Shown here in pieces: positions 1 to 6,627 of a stretch of DNA of 53,023 nucleotides (positions within the stretch are counted from its first letter, which is position 1; each line of letters opens with the position of its first letter). Below the pieces are notes generated by a model. That model saw only the letters and a list, made by a program, of their open reading frames with translations. It did not search any database and was not told the origin of the DNA. Source of the stretch: a virus; the IMG/VR virus record IMGVR_UViG_3300012988_000007, positions 1 to 53,023 of that record. One strand, given 5' to 3'. Made by a program: the position numbers and the translations under genes.

Positions 1-123
1 GATCGCTACGGCTGCGTGTTTTGTTGTAAATGAATTAATCTGTTTAATTAGGGTGTACAAATGAAGCAATTAACATACGACCTTATAAAAGAAGTTGCAC
101 GCGAAAAAGGCTATTGTCATAAC
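1..123. repeat. Terminal direct repeat, left copy
   Basis: These 123 bases are identical to the last 123 bases of the window (52901-53023). The repeat cuts through the holin-like gene tail and the start of the endolysin gene, and joining the ends restores both reading frames. The simplest reading is an assembly overlap from a circular or circularly permuted genome with a 52,900 bp unit. A true short terminal repeat is possible but less likely because it lies inside genes. Confidence 0.95.
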
Positions 124-636
124 TTTAATGAGCTTACAATAATTGGAGTTAGGACCAACTTTGATTTGCCAGATTCTTTTAACGATTACTTACTATGTAC
201 ATGGGTTGAAAATGGTGAGGGGAAAATGTTTGGAGGCATGGCTACAACGGACCCAAGCGTTTACTGGCTAAACAAGCCTATGAATGTAAAGGGGACCGCC
301 ATTGTACAGCCAAACATGTATAATAACGTCTGGACCATAGGCAACCATCACGAATATAAAGCTCTGGTCCAGTGTGGATCGTTCAAAACGTGGAGAGACG
401 GTAATAAGGACTCTCAATTAGATAGAACAGGTGATACTATTATTGCAGGACCAGAGTGTGGGATAAATTGTCATAGGGCCTACGAGGGTTTTATAGTTAA
501 AACTATAGGTAAATATTCGGCAGGGTGTCAAGTATGGCAAAATTCAAAACTATTTGACAAGATGATGGACCTTGCCTATAAGAGCAAGCAAAAAACATTC
601 ACTTATATATTGTTCACGGAAAACGATTTCTCATGA
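61..636 (+). CDS. Putative endolysin, YkuD (L,D-transpeptidase)-like
   Basis: This 191-residue protein ends with a pattern like the YkuD active site: His138 in CHRA, then Ser153-Ala-Gly-Cys156. The family usually has H-x(14-17)-S/T-H-G-C, so the fold is plausible but the usual SHGC histidine is alanine. YkuD enzymes act on peptidoglycan peptides. The start overlaps the stop of the preceding holin-like gene (ATGA, at 52961 across the junction), and a spanin candidate lies just before that. This lysis-cassette context supports a cell-wall-cleaving role. No signal peptide is evident, which fits holin-dependent release. The enzymatic assignment is an inference from one motif plus context. Confidence 0.55.
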   Translation: MKQLTYDLIKEVAREKGYCHNFNELTIIGVRTNFDLPDSFNDYLLCTWVENGEGKMFGGMATTDPSVYWLNKPMNVKGTAIVQPNMYNNVWTIGNHHEYKALVQCGSFKTWRDGNKDSQLDRTGDTIIAGPECGINCHRAYEGFIVKTIGKYSAGCQVWQNSKLFDKMMDLAYKSKQKTFTYILFTENDFS

Positions 637-767
637 TACGCAACTTTTGGCCTTGGGTTTGGTTATGTAGTAGCCTATTTGTCTGGGTACTTATCATTTG
701 CGCTGGTTATTTTTTGCCAGCAATAGGACTTTCAATATTTATCATGTTTGTAATTTATCATCTATAG
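633..767 (+). CDS. Small membrane protein (44 aa), lysis-cassette tail
   Basis: The ATG overlaps the TGA of the endolysin gene, a sign of translational coupling. The peptide begins MIRNFWPWVWL and is almost wholly hydrophobic from about residue 6 to 43, giving one long or two short membrane spans. Position right after the putative endolysin suggests an accessory lysis function such as a holin modulator or small spanin partner. Nothing beyond hydrophobicity identifies it. Confidence 0.6.
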   Translation: MIRNFWPWVWLCSSLFVWVLIICAGYFLPAIGLSIFIMFVIYHL

Positions 768-916
768 CTAAAGTAACAGAACTAGGCGCTATTTGGGGCA
801 AAGAAATAAACGAAATTAGAGCACAATCAGTACATGCTGTTAAGTTAAAGTATCCGATAAAAGGATACGACCTTATGTTAAAGAATCAAGAAAAGCATTT
901 AAGAGTTAAAAATTAG
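698..916 (+). CDS. Hypothetical, weak start (TTG) downstream of lysis cassette
   Basis: The frame is open for 72 codons but has no ATG near its beginning; TTG at 698 is the only useful early start. It lies in the -1 frame relative to the 44-residue membrane protein and overlaps it. The part after 768 encodes a hydrophilic, basic sequence. It may be a separate gene with a TTG start, or the continuation of the membrane protein through a frameshift. A terminator follows at 941. Confidence 0.35.
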   Translation: MRWLFFASNRTFNIYHVCNLSSIAKVTELGAIWGKEINEIRAQSVHAVKLKYPIKGYDLMLKNQEKHLRVKN

Positions 917-940
917 GCTAGGTTTATTTACTCAGAAAAG

Positions 941-967
941 CCGTCTTATATTAAGGCGGTTTTTTTA
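941..967 (+). terminator. Intrinsic terminator
   Basis: An 8 bp stem CCGTCTTA/TAAGGCGG (one G-T pair) with a short loop is followed by a run of T. It closes the rightward lysis transcript. Confidence 0.85.
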
Positions 968-982
968 TTGATCCAAACTCAC

Positions 983-990
983 TATATTTG
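983..990 (+). promoter_or_regulatory. Bacteroidota-type promoter -7 element (TATATTTG)
   Basis: A perfect TAnnTTTG box lies between two terminators. Transcription from it would give only about 55 nt before the hairpin at 1026-1052, so it could drive a very short RNA. No good upstream TTG is placed at the usual distance. Confidence 0.45.
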
Positions 991-1025
991 AGCGTTATTT
1001 CTTCATTTTGTTTTAGTTTATTTAG

Positions 1026-1052
1026 AGCCCCGCTGTGAAGCGAGGCTTTTTT
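1026..1052 (+). terminator. Intrinsic terminator
   Basis: The stem AGCCCCGCT/AGCGAGGCT (one mismatch) has a GTGA loop and a T run after it. It separates rightward transcription from the leftward gene ending at 1055. Confidence 0.8.
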
Positions 1053-1054
1053 AT

Positions 1055-1390
1055 TTATACAAAAGCTTCACAATCTAATTTGCTGATTATTTCCATAGCC
1101 ATAGGCTCCTGTTTTATCTTGTAAATCAGTTGTTCTAATGTAATGATATGGTTAACCCAAAAAACTGACTTTGATCCGTTTCTTTTATCAACTGGACTAC
1201 CAGAAATAGCAATTACCGTAAATCCGCCACCTTGATAAAACGACCATTGTCCTTTAGGCATACCATTTGTTAGCTCCTCTGGATTAAAAGGCAAATCCCT
1301 AAAGTTTATACCTATTTTGTCCATATGATCAGGGTATAATTTCCACCTATAATGTCCATGTGCTGTAGTACCTGTTCCGAAATATTCCAT
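1055..1390 (-). CDS. Hypothetical protein (111 aa)
   Basis: Last gene of the leftward early operon, two bases beyond its upstream neighbour. It is a small soluble protein without signal peptide or membrane span, rich in Gly and aromatic residues in its first half. I do not recognise the family. It stops next to the rightward terminator at 1026-1052. Confidence 0.7.
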   Translation of the reverse strand: MEYFGTGTTAHGHYRWKLYPDHMDKIGINFRDLPFNPEELTNGMPKGQWSFYQGGGFTVIAISGSPVDKRNGSKSVFWVNHIITLEQLIYKIKQEPMAMEIISKLDCEAFV

Positions 1391-1391
1391 C

Positions 1392-1649
1392 TTACTGTTT
1401 GTTTTTGATCCTTAAAAGTTCGTTAATTTCTTCGTCTGATAGTTCAACATCACCACGTTTTGCCCATGATTCAAAATCTATTTCCACGTGTAGCTCGATC
1501 TCTGTAATCAGCTTCCTAATAAGCTCGTCTTTATTGTCTAGTTCCGATTCCTTATTGTTAGTCAAAAAATCAGCTCGCTTTATTATTTCAGCTTTCTCTA
1601 TCCTTTTTTGTTCTTCGGCATCTTCTGCCGTTAGTCCTGTTAAATTCAT
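1392..1649 (-). CDS. Hypothetical helical protein (85 aa)
   Basis: A strongly charged, Glu/Lys/Asp-rich sequence with no cysteine, likely entirely alpha-helical or coiled coil (EDAEEQKRIEKAEIIKR near the N-terminus). The opposite strand is also open here, but the acidic composition and operon position favour this strand. Function unknown. Confidence 0.65.
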   Translation of the reverse strand: MNLTGLTAEDAEEQKRIEKAEIIKRADFLTNNKESELDNKDELIRKLITEIELHVEIDFESWAKRGDVELSDEEINELLRIKNKQ

Positions 1650-1696
1650 TTGTTTTCTTATTTAAGTTTTAACCGTAAATCTTTATTAGTGAGTTT

Positions 1697-2107
1697 TTAA
1701 ATTAATCCTGCCAAATAGTTTATAAGATCGTGAGATTGGTTTTTGAGATTAGGTTTTGACAAATCCCATTCTTCTGTACAAATAATATATTGCCCTTCAT
1801 CTTTGCCCCAATAAATCATTTGCCCATTACTATTAATGCCATGATTGCCATATTTATACTTAATATTTAACCACTCTAGCACATCGTTTAATTTCACATC
1901 ATGGCCTATTACCTCAAAATTAGCTACTAAATCAGATGCTTTGTATAGTTTAACTTTATCTATTGTGGCATCATAAGCATAGCAAAAACCATCGCTATCG
2001 TCAAAAACTATTTCTAGTCCATGGCTAAGTTTTAATCCAGCCATTGGATACATAAGTATAGGAATCTTACCGCGAATCTCCCTCTCTAGTTTCTCTAAGT
2101 TTATCAT
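1697..2107 (-). CDS. Hypothetical protein (136 aa)
   Basis: The start overlaps the stop of the upstream gene by four bases. The sequence is soluble and of mixed alpha/beta character, with a Tyr/Gly/Trp-rich middle (KYKYGNHGINSNGQMIYW). Not recognised. Part of the compact leftward operon read from about 3480. Confidence 0.7.
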   Translation of the reverse strand: MINLEKLEREIRGKIPILMYPMAGLKLSHGLEIVFDDSDGFCYAYDATIDKVKLYKASDLVANFEVIGHDVKLNDVLEWLNIKYKYGNHGINSNGQMIYWGKDEGQYIICTEEWDLSKPNLKNQSHDLINYLAGLI

Positions 2108-2394
2108 AGCTTTAAATTGCTTTGGTATATTTCTCTTTTCTCTTTCTTAATTGTTTCGGTGCCATCCTTTTTTAATGTTTGTCCGCTGTATATACATATT
2201 GGTAGGTTAGTGCCATACGCTATACACCCATACATAATAGATTCTACTCTTATTTTACCAATATGATCTTCTATTATATCCCCTTGCTTTATGCTATTGT
2301 TTGCATGTGCAAACTCTGTGTTTAGATTTAAAACATTACTTTTAAACTCTAATTCAAGTTCTCTCTTTTTAAGTTCGTACTCTTTTGCCGTCAT
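2104..2394 (-). CDS. Hypothetical protein (96 aa)
   Basis: An N-terminal charged helix (residues 1-30) is followed by a beta-rich part that resembles a small barrel, as in many phage proteins with a short interaction domain. It overlaps both neighbours by four bases, so it is probably translationally coupled. Function unknown. Confidence 0.7.
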   Translation of the reverse strand: MTAKEYELKKRELELEFKSNVLNLNTEFAHANNSIKQGDIIEDHIGKIRVESIMYGCIAYGTNLPICIYSGQTLKKDGTETIKKEKREIYQSNLKL

Positions 2395-2579
2395 TGCTTC
2401 GATTCGTTTTGTTTGTTGTAAAGAATTAATATTTCATTCTCAGAAATATGCCTAGTAATTTTATCCCCTGACAAATCTGTACCTAAATATTCTTTTACAA
2501 GAAGTTGTCTAATTGTATAGTTTAATTGAGAAAACCATTTTTTAGCTTCAACAATATTTGATTGTTCACTACTCGACAT
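2391..2579 (-). CDS. Hypothetical protein (62 aa)
   Basis: Small soluble helical protein within the leftward operon, overlapping the next gene by four bases. It begins MSSSEQSNIVEAKKWF and has no cysteine or membrane span. Not recognised. Confidence 0.65.
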   Translation of the reverse strand: MSSSEQSNIVEAKKWFSQLNYTIRQLLVKEYLGTDLSGDKITRHISENEILILYNKQNESKQ

Positions 2580-2859
2580 AATACCCTTCGTTTAAATAAT
2601 GCATGATCCTTTCGTTTATCAATTCTTTTCCAGCATTAGCAGATTGATTAATGTCTGTTTTAATCTTATAAGGCAGCAATTTAAGCATTAGCCCATAATC
2701 GTTGCTTTTATAGTCTTTTAGTATATGATACATTAGTGATGGTGACACATAAGCCTTATTAATTCCTTCGTGAGTTACGCATTGATACTCTGTCAATCCA
2801 TAAGATACCAGAATGTTTACTCCTAAATGAAGCGGATTTAAATATATGTTATTCGACAT
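2569..2859 (-). CDS. Hypothetical protein (96 aa)
   Basis: I place the start at 2859 (MSNNIYL), which overlaps the end of the regulator gene by 11 bases, rather than at an upstream ATG at 2880 lying deeper inside that gene. The product is soluble and mixed alpha/beta, with no recognisable motif. Its coupling to the regulator suggests co-expression, nothing more. Confidence 0.65.
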   Translation of the reverse strand: MSNNIYLNPLHLGVNILVSYGLTEYQCVTHEGINKAYVSPSLMYHILKDYKSNDYGLMLKLLPYKIKTDINQSANAGKELINERIMHYLNEGYYVE

Positions 2860-3052
2860 AATCATCCAGTTTAGCGCCAATCCCGTAAACCGCTTTCATT
2901 ACTGTGCTAACTTTGTAATCACGATCAGCTTTTAATAGGTTTCTTACTGTTGATTCTGTAAGCCCTACATTCGATCCGAATTGTCTGTTTGACCCTTCGT
3001 ACCCGATATGATTTTTGATGTCCTCGGAGAGGCGTTTATAATTGTATGTCAT
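2849..3052 (-). CDS. Cro/CI-like helix-turn-helix regulator (67 aa)
   Basis: The sequence has a compact helix-turn-helix: FGSNVGLTESTVRNLLKAD is a typical second and recognition helix arrangement of Cro/C1 proteins. The whole protein is one DNA-binding domain with no effector part. It lies in the leftward operon that starts beside the inverted-repeat operators at 3503-3560, so it is the natural candidate for the repressor or Cro-like protein binding there. That pairing is inferred from position. Confidence 0.75.
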   Translation of the reverse strand: MTYNYKRLSEDIKNHIGYEGSNRQFGSNVGLTESTVRNLLKADRDYKVSTVMKAVYGIGAKLDDYVE

Positions 3053-3059
3053 TTGCTTT

Positions 3060-3296
3060 TTAGTATAAAAATTCTTGTCTTATTGCGTCTAATTCTTTAA
3101 TAATATCATGGTATTTTTGTATTTCTTCGCATAATAGTTTTTGTTGATTAACAAAATCAGCACTAAAACCTTTTTTAGTAAGGTTTTCTACTAGTAATCT
3201 ATAGTGATGTATTGCCAGTCCAAAACAATCGTATATTGGAAGTTTTGTTAGATACTCATAATAGTCTATAAGTTCTTTGGCTTCTCTATTTATCAT
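3060..3296 (-). CDS. Hypothetical helical protein (78 aa)
   Basis: Second gene of the leftward operon. The protein looks all-helical (ELIDYYEYLTKLPIYD near the N-terminus, then a charged C-terminal helix). Soluble, one internal Cys, no motif recognised. It overlaps the stop of the first gene of the operon. Confidence 0.65.
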   Translation of the reverse strand: MINREAKELIDYYEYLTKLPIYDCFGLAIHHYRLLVENLTKKGFSADFVNQQKLLCEEIQKYHDIIKELDAIRQEFLY

Positions 3297-3459
3297 AACC
3301 TTTGCAGTTTTTAATCTCAGCGTTTAATCTTAGATCGATATATTCTTTAGTATATTCCCTTGTAAACCTAGTTCCTTCGCTTTTCTTAGAGCACCATTCT
3401 CTTGTTTGCTCCATGTTTGAATACAAAAACCTACAATTGTCACAAATACGTGTTGTCAT
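3286..3459 (-). CDS. Small Cys-rich, possible zinc-binding protein (57 aa)
   Basis: I start at 3459 (MTTRICDNCRFLYSN) because the promoter box at 3479-3486 lies just upstream. A longer reading from 3552 would run through the promoter and operators. The CxxC pair followed by two further cysteines (WCSKK, NCKGY) suggests one zinc site. It is the first gene of the leftward operon. Function unknown. Confidence 0.6.
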   Translation of the reverse strand: MTTRICDNCRFLYSNMEQTREWCSKKSEGTRFTREYTKEYIDLRLNAEIKNCKGYDK

Positions 3460-3478
3460 CCCATTATTATTTATATCA

Positions 3479-3486
3479 CAAATATA
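3479..3486 (-). promoter_or_regulatory. Leftward early promoter (TATATTTG)
   Basis: Read leftward, this is a perfect TAnnTTTG box about 20 bp before the first leftward start codon. A TTG lies 22 bp upstream, inside the palindrome at 3503-3514, so a protein bound there would cover the -33 element. Confidence 0.75.
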
Positions 3487-3502
3487 CGGAATCATTTTTG
3501 AA

Positions 3503-3514
3503 TTGTTGCAACAA
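3503..3514. promoter_or_regulatory. Candidate operator 1 (perfect 12 bp palindrome)
   Basis: TTGTTGCAACAA is a perfect palindrome overlapping the -33 region of the leftward promoter. It shares the TTGCAACA core with the inverted repeat 32 bp away. Confidence 0.6.
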
Positions 3515-3545
3515 ATTACGAAAAATAAAATAAATAAATTATTTC

Positions 3546-3560
3546 GCAACAAAGTGTTGC
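3546..3560. promoter_or_regulatory. Candidate operator 2 (GCAACA-N3-TGTTGC)
   Basis: The inverted repeat GCAACA/TGTTGC with a 3 bp spacer overlaps the TTG upstream of the rightward promoter at 3580. With operator 1 it forms a two-site control region between divergent promoters. Confidence 0.6.
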
Positions 3561-3579
3561 AATTCTCCGTACAACTCTA

Positions 3580-3587
3580 TACATTTG
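3580..3587 (+). promoter_or_regulatory. Rightward early promoter (TACATTTG)
   Basis: TAnnTTTG with TTG at 3557-3559, a 20 bp spacing. The first rightward gene starts about 20 bp downstream. Confidence 0.7.
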
Positions 3588-3607
3588 TAATCATAAACGA
3601 AAAGGAA

Positions 3608-3889
3608 ATGAGAACGCTACCAAATATAAAAGACATAGCAAGCGACATAGTTAAGATAGTCGCTCTTAATCTTAAAGCTGATGACTTTTCAGAGAATGTA
3701 GAGTTGGTAAAGCAGTATCTTATAATGAAGAACTTGGAGCTTTATGATCATGATAACAACTTCGATTCGGAGCTTGAAGGAATTAATGGTAGCAAGCAAT
3801 TCGACAAGGCGTATAAAGTTTGCTCTGAGTACATCATTGAATACAAAGAATACCACGCAGAATCAATTTTTAACGATAACGATTTGTAA
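3608..3889 (+). CDS. Hypothetical helical protein (93 aa)
   Basis: First gene of the rightward early operon. I use the ATG at 3608 because the promoter lies at 3580; the frame stays open upstream but that stretch holds the control region. The protein is acidic and helical, about half charged residues, with no motif recognised. Being the first early product, it could be a regulator or host-takeover protein, but nothing in the sequence proves this. Confidence 0.7.
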   Translation: MRTLPNIKDIASDIVKIVALNLKADDFSENVELVKQYLIMKNLELYDHDNNFDSELEGINGSKQFDKAYKVCSEYIIEYKEYHAESIFNDNDL

Positions 3890-3891
3890 TC

Positions 3892-4134
3892 ATGTCAGAA
3901 AGAACAAAATACGGAAACAGACCTAAGTCTATTCGTGTCGGTGATTGGGCTTGGATTCCAGTTAAAATAGAAAACGGCAGTAACGGTTATATAGAAGTTA
4001 AGGCATTTGACTTAAAAGAGGCAGATAAAAAGTCTTACTTACTAGGCAATGGAATGAGACTGTACAATTGTAGATCACCATTCGAAGAGGTTAAAAAAGG
4101 AGTTTGGAAAGCAAAAACATTTGGTAACATTTAA
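3892..4134 (+). CDS. Hypothetical protein (80 aa)
   Basis: Two bases after the previous stop. It is a small, basic, beta-rich protein starting with a hydrophilic segment and containing VGDWAWIPVKI. Cytoplasmic; family not recognised. Confidence 0.7.
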   Translation: MSERTKYGNRPKSIRVGDWAWIPVKIENGSNGYIEVKAFDLKEADKKSYLLGNGMRLYNCRSPFEEVKKGVWKAKTFGNI

Positions 4135-4146
4135 ACACTAAACAAT

Positions 4147-4287
4147 ATGAAAAGGTACACATCACCAACAGGCGTAGTATTCACAGTAATAAATACGTTT
4201 GAGTTCGTAGGATTTGTAGAGGTTCAAAGCAACTACGGGAAGTTAATAGTTACACAGAAGTTTTTAAATACATTACAAGTATGCTAA
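4147..4287 (+). CDS. Hypothetical small protein (46 aa)
   Basis: The ATG at 4147 opens a 46-codon frame that ends inside the next gene's start (ATGCTAA). It begins MKRYTSPTGVVFTV and is probably a small beta-sheet protein. The tight packing between neighbours supports it as a real gene. Confidence 0.6.
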   Translation: MKRYTSPTGVVFTVINTFEFVGFVEVQSNYGKLIVTQKFLNTLQVC

Positions 4288-4508
4288 CATTCGAGCTAAT
4301 ATTAACCCAACAAAACAGGGTTGAAGCGATTGAAGAAATTGTAAATAAAGAGCCGTCACTTGCTGAATTTTATATGTCCGAAATGGAGGCAAGATTAGAT
4401 GTTATTTTTTCGCTACGAGATAAAATGTGGCTCGAAATGTACGACCGACAACATACTATTGAGGTCGGTAGAAAGTTTAAATTTGAGTTTACGTTAAGCG
4501 ATAATTGA
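4281..4508 (+). CDS. Hypothetical protein (75 aa)
   Basis: Overlaps the previous gene by seven bases. The product is acidic, helical in its first two thirds, then ends with a short beta-like segment (GRKFKFEFTLSD). No motif recognised. Confidence 0.65.
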   Translation: MLTFELILTQQNRVEAIEEIVNKEPSLAEFYMSEMEARLDVIFSLRDKMWLEMYDRQHTIEVGRKFKFEFTLSDN

Positions 4509-4509
4509 T

Positions 4510-4866
4510 ATGAGCAAAAAAAGACCAAATAATATTGTGTTCCCGCATGAGAAATTTGAGACACTAATAAGGTGTCTTTGCGAAAGAGATAATATTTCGA
4601 TTGATTTATTGTGTCTTAATATTGAAATATCAAGACAAGGAATGTACGGATGGTTTCAAGGCAAAAACACGCCAAACATGAACTATATATTCAAGCTGGT
4701 TGATTTCTTCAATATTGATCCAAGCGAATTCTTTACCTATAGCATATTGGATAAGCTAACAGAAGCAAGCAATGCCGTTATTTTGAATGAGATTTCTATT
4801 TTGGAGATCAAAAAAGGTAAGATTCAAAAAAAAATAGATTCATTACGTTTAAAAATAAAGCCATGA
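4510..4866 (+). CDS. XRE-type helix-turn-helix regulator with coiled-coil tail (118 aa)
   Basis: The N-terminal half (about residues 12-68) is a helix-turn-helix of the XRE type, with ISRQGMYGWFQGKNTPNMN covering the turn and recognition helix and a typical following helix ending DPSEFF. The rest is a Lys/Ile/Glu-rich helix likely to dimerise (ILEIKKGKIQKKIDSL). Such proteins repress phage promoters or adjust the timing of early genes. It is encoded within the early operon rather than beside the divergent promoters. Confidence 0.75.
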   Translation: MSKKRPNNIVFPHEKFETLIRCLCERDNISIDLLCLNIEISRQGMYGWFQGKNTPNMNYIFKLVDFFNIDPSEFFTYSILDKLTEASNAVILNEISILEIKKGKIQKKIDSLRLKIKP

Positions 4867-4964
4867 AAAATCTAAAAGAAACGCACGAGTTGCCATAGTT
4901 CATAGGCACATTAATCGCAGGAGTAATATTTTGTTTGGTATTCTTAATATTGGGGACGTTATAA
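4863..4964 (+). pseudogene. Small membrane protein gene with in-frame TAG
   Basis: From ATG at 4863 the frame reads MKNLKETHELP, then TAG at 4896-4898, then FIGTLIAGVIFCLVFLILGT and a final TAA. Together this is a normal small phage membrane protein (33 residues, one span) broken by one amber codon, which would be tryptophan if TGG. It overlaps the preceding gene as functional neighbours do. It may be a recent point mutation, a minority variant in the assembly, or a suppressed amber. Confidence 0.6.
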
Positions 4965-4975
4965 ATCTAAAAGAA

Positions 4976-5242
4976 ATGTATAAGATAAAAGCATTTATAG
5001 TAGCTAAAAAAGGAGATAAAGTTAAGGTGTTAAATTACAGAAAGAAGCCTGCAATATGGACTATTGGATTAGTTGAAAGCGTAGAAATATCGGTTTTATC
5101 TGATTTAAAAGTATGGATTTCATACAGGGTATTTACAGACGGTATATTTATAACTGTTACTCCTGATTCTATAGAATCACTTGAAGATTGTGGGGATAAT
5201 ATGGTTAGTGAAGCAACCAAAAAACACAATGAATCATGCTAA
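4976..5242 (+). CDS. Hypothetical beta-rich protein (88 aa)
   Basis: I choose ATG 4976, preceded by AAAAGAA and 11 bases after the amber-interrupted small gene. A TTG at 4931 would add 15 residues but overlap that gene. The sequence is beta-rich (AFIVAKKGDKVKVLNY, then WISYRVFTDGIFITV), like a small barrel. Function unknown. Confidence 0.65.
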   Translation: MYKIKAFIVAKKGDKVKVLNYRKKPAIWTIGLVESVEISVLSDLKVWISYRVFTDGIFITVTPDSIESLEDCGDNMVSEATKKHNESC

Positions 5243-5547
5243 CCACACAACGCAAGATAGAGATAGCCGAAGCGATGATTAGAAATGTAAATACAGGGGC
5301 TATTTTGTATAGGGGAAAATGGCAGACTTCTTCTGTATATGGAATATGTGTTACTTCAAAATGGTATTCAAAAAATAATCATCAGCACGAGCTATTGAAA
5401 AAGGACTTTAGGCTATTCGCAGAAACATTAGGAATATTAACATTTAGAAAACGATTCTGGTTCAATTCTGAGTGCCCAATTAAAGCGCGCACCGAGCGCA
5501 TCGAATTCCTAAAAAAGTACATAGAATATTTAAAAAAAAAGTTATGA
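5236..5547 (+). CDS. Hypothetical basic protein (103 aa)
   Basis: Overlaps both neighbours by a few bases. It is strongly basic, with Arg/Lys clusters and a Trp/Tyr-rich centre and a C-terminal coiled segment (RTERIEFLKKYIEYLKKK). Nucleic-acid binding is possible from charge alone. Not recognised. Confidence 0.65.
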   Translation: MLTTQRKIEIAEAMIRNVNTGAILYRGKWQTSSVYGICVTSKWYSKNNHQHELLKKDFRLFAETLGILTFRKRFWFNSECPIKARTERIEFLKKYIEYLKKKL

Positions 5548-6398
5548 ACATACAACTTATATCTAAAGAAACACCTGTAATTGCTTGGTGGAGTGGCGGG
5601 GTAACGTCCGCAATAGCTTGTAATATAGCTATAAGTCTTTTTGGTATTGATAACGTTAGGCTTGTTTTCATAGACACAAGAAATGAGGACAAAGATACTT
5701 ATAGGTTCAAAACAGATTGTGAAAAGTGGTACGGCAAAGAAATTGAGACCATTACAAATGATAAATACCCAGACATAAAAGCGGTTTGGTTTAAGTTCCT
5801 ATCTTTAAATGTCGCCAATGGCGCCATTTGTTCAACAGAGTTAAAACGTGTAATGAGGGTTAAGTTCCTTAAAGAAAATTCGTATTCATACTCAATATTT
5901 GGCTATGATATGAAAGAGCCTCACAGGGCATTAGCAATGACTCTTAATTATCCAGAGACAAACCCTATATATCCGTTACTTTTGATGGGGTATACAAAAA
6001 CTAAGTGTGTAGAGATTCTTAAGGATTTAGGGATAGAGATTCCAAGAGCATACAAGCTTGGTTTGAATAATAATAATTGTCTTGGTACTGGATGTGTTCA
6101 AGGGGGCATAGGTTACTGGCAACTGATACGCACTATATTACCAGACCTATTCTTTGAAATGGCAGAGGTAGAGCATCAATTGACTAATTTGAAAGGGAAG
6201 CCAGTCACTATGTTAAAAGATCAGAGCAAAGGCGGTGGACTTGTGTTTCTTTTGCCACATCCAGACTATCCATACATAAAAGATATTTCAATTATGAAAG
6301 GCAGAAAGCCAGCCCCATTAAGCGATTGTAACGGATTTTGTGGTGTAGGAGATTTGAAAAAAAGTGAAACAGAAAAAGAGATTAACTATGACAAATAA
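5544..6398 (+). CDS. PAPS-reductase-family PP-loop protein
   Basis: Residues 14-22 (AWWSGGVTS) form the SGG-x-[ST]-S PP-loop that binds and adenylates in the adenine-nucleotide alpha-hydrolase/PAPS reductase family. The C-terminal half has paired cysteines (CLGTGC, CNGFC), as in family members carrying an iron-sulphur or zinc site. Phage members are linked to sulphur transfer or nucleotide/DNA modification, and DndC of the phosphorothioation system belongs here. No other dnd-like gene is visible, so a modification role is speculative. It lies in the early operon two genes before an ASCH-domain gene. Confidence 0.75.
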   Translation: MNIQLISKETPVIAWWSGGVTSAIACNIAISLFGIDNVRLVFIDTRNEDKDTYRFKTDCEKWYGKEIETITNDKYPDIKAVWFKFLSLNVANGAICSTELKRVMRVKFLKENSYSYSIFGYDMKEPHRALAMTLNYPETNPIYPLLLMGYTKTKCVEILKDLGIEIPRAYKLGLNNNNCLGTGCVQGGIGYWQLIRTILPDLFFEMAEVEHQLTNLKGKPVTMLKDQSKGGGLVFLLPHPDYPYIKDISIMKGRKPAPLSDCNGFCGVGDLKKSETEKEINYDK

Positions 6399-6627
6399 CA
6401 CACTATCACCCCGTACAATAAGAGAATGGTTAGAGCTTATACCCTTCGATAGGGCAAGGAAAGAGGCTATAGGGTTGTGTAATTTAAATAAGGACATAAT
6501 TACACATAATCTTTCATCCGCAATTATAGGAGGTTTTGATTGGCCTATAGATAAAGTACTTTATTTTGGTAATCTTCATCAGACTATATTGAGAATGGAG
6601 CAATCAGTAAAACTAAAACAACAATGA
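6388..6627 (+). CDS. Hypothetical protein (79 aa)
   Basis: Start taken at ATG 6388 (MTNNTLSPRTIREW), overlapping the previous gene by 11 bases. The sequence resembles a family of short phage proteins with an N-terminal helix and WP/DW motifs, but I cannot name it. Cytoplasmic. Confidence 0.65.
   Translation: MTNNTLSPRTIREWLELIPFDRARKEAIGLCNLNKDIITHNLSSAIIGGFDWPIDKVLYFGNLHQTILRMEQSVKLKQQ

Noticed and set aside
1399-1665. Rightward Ser-rich frame opposite the gene at 1392-1649
   Set aside because: The Ser/Leu-rich text is the usual antisense image of a Glu/Lys-rich helix; the leftward gene fits the operon.
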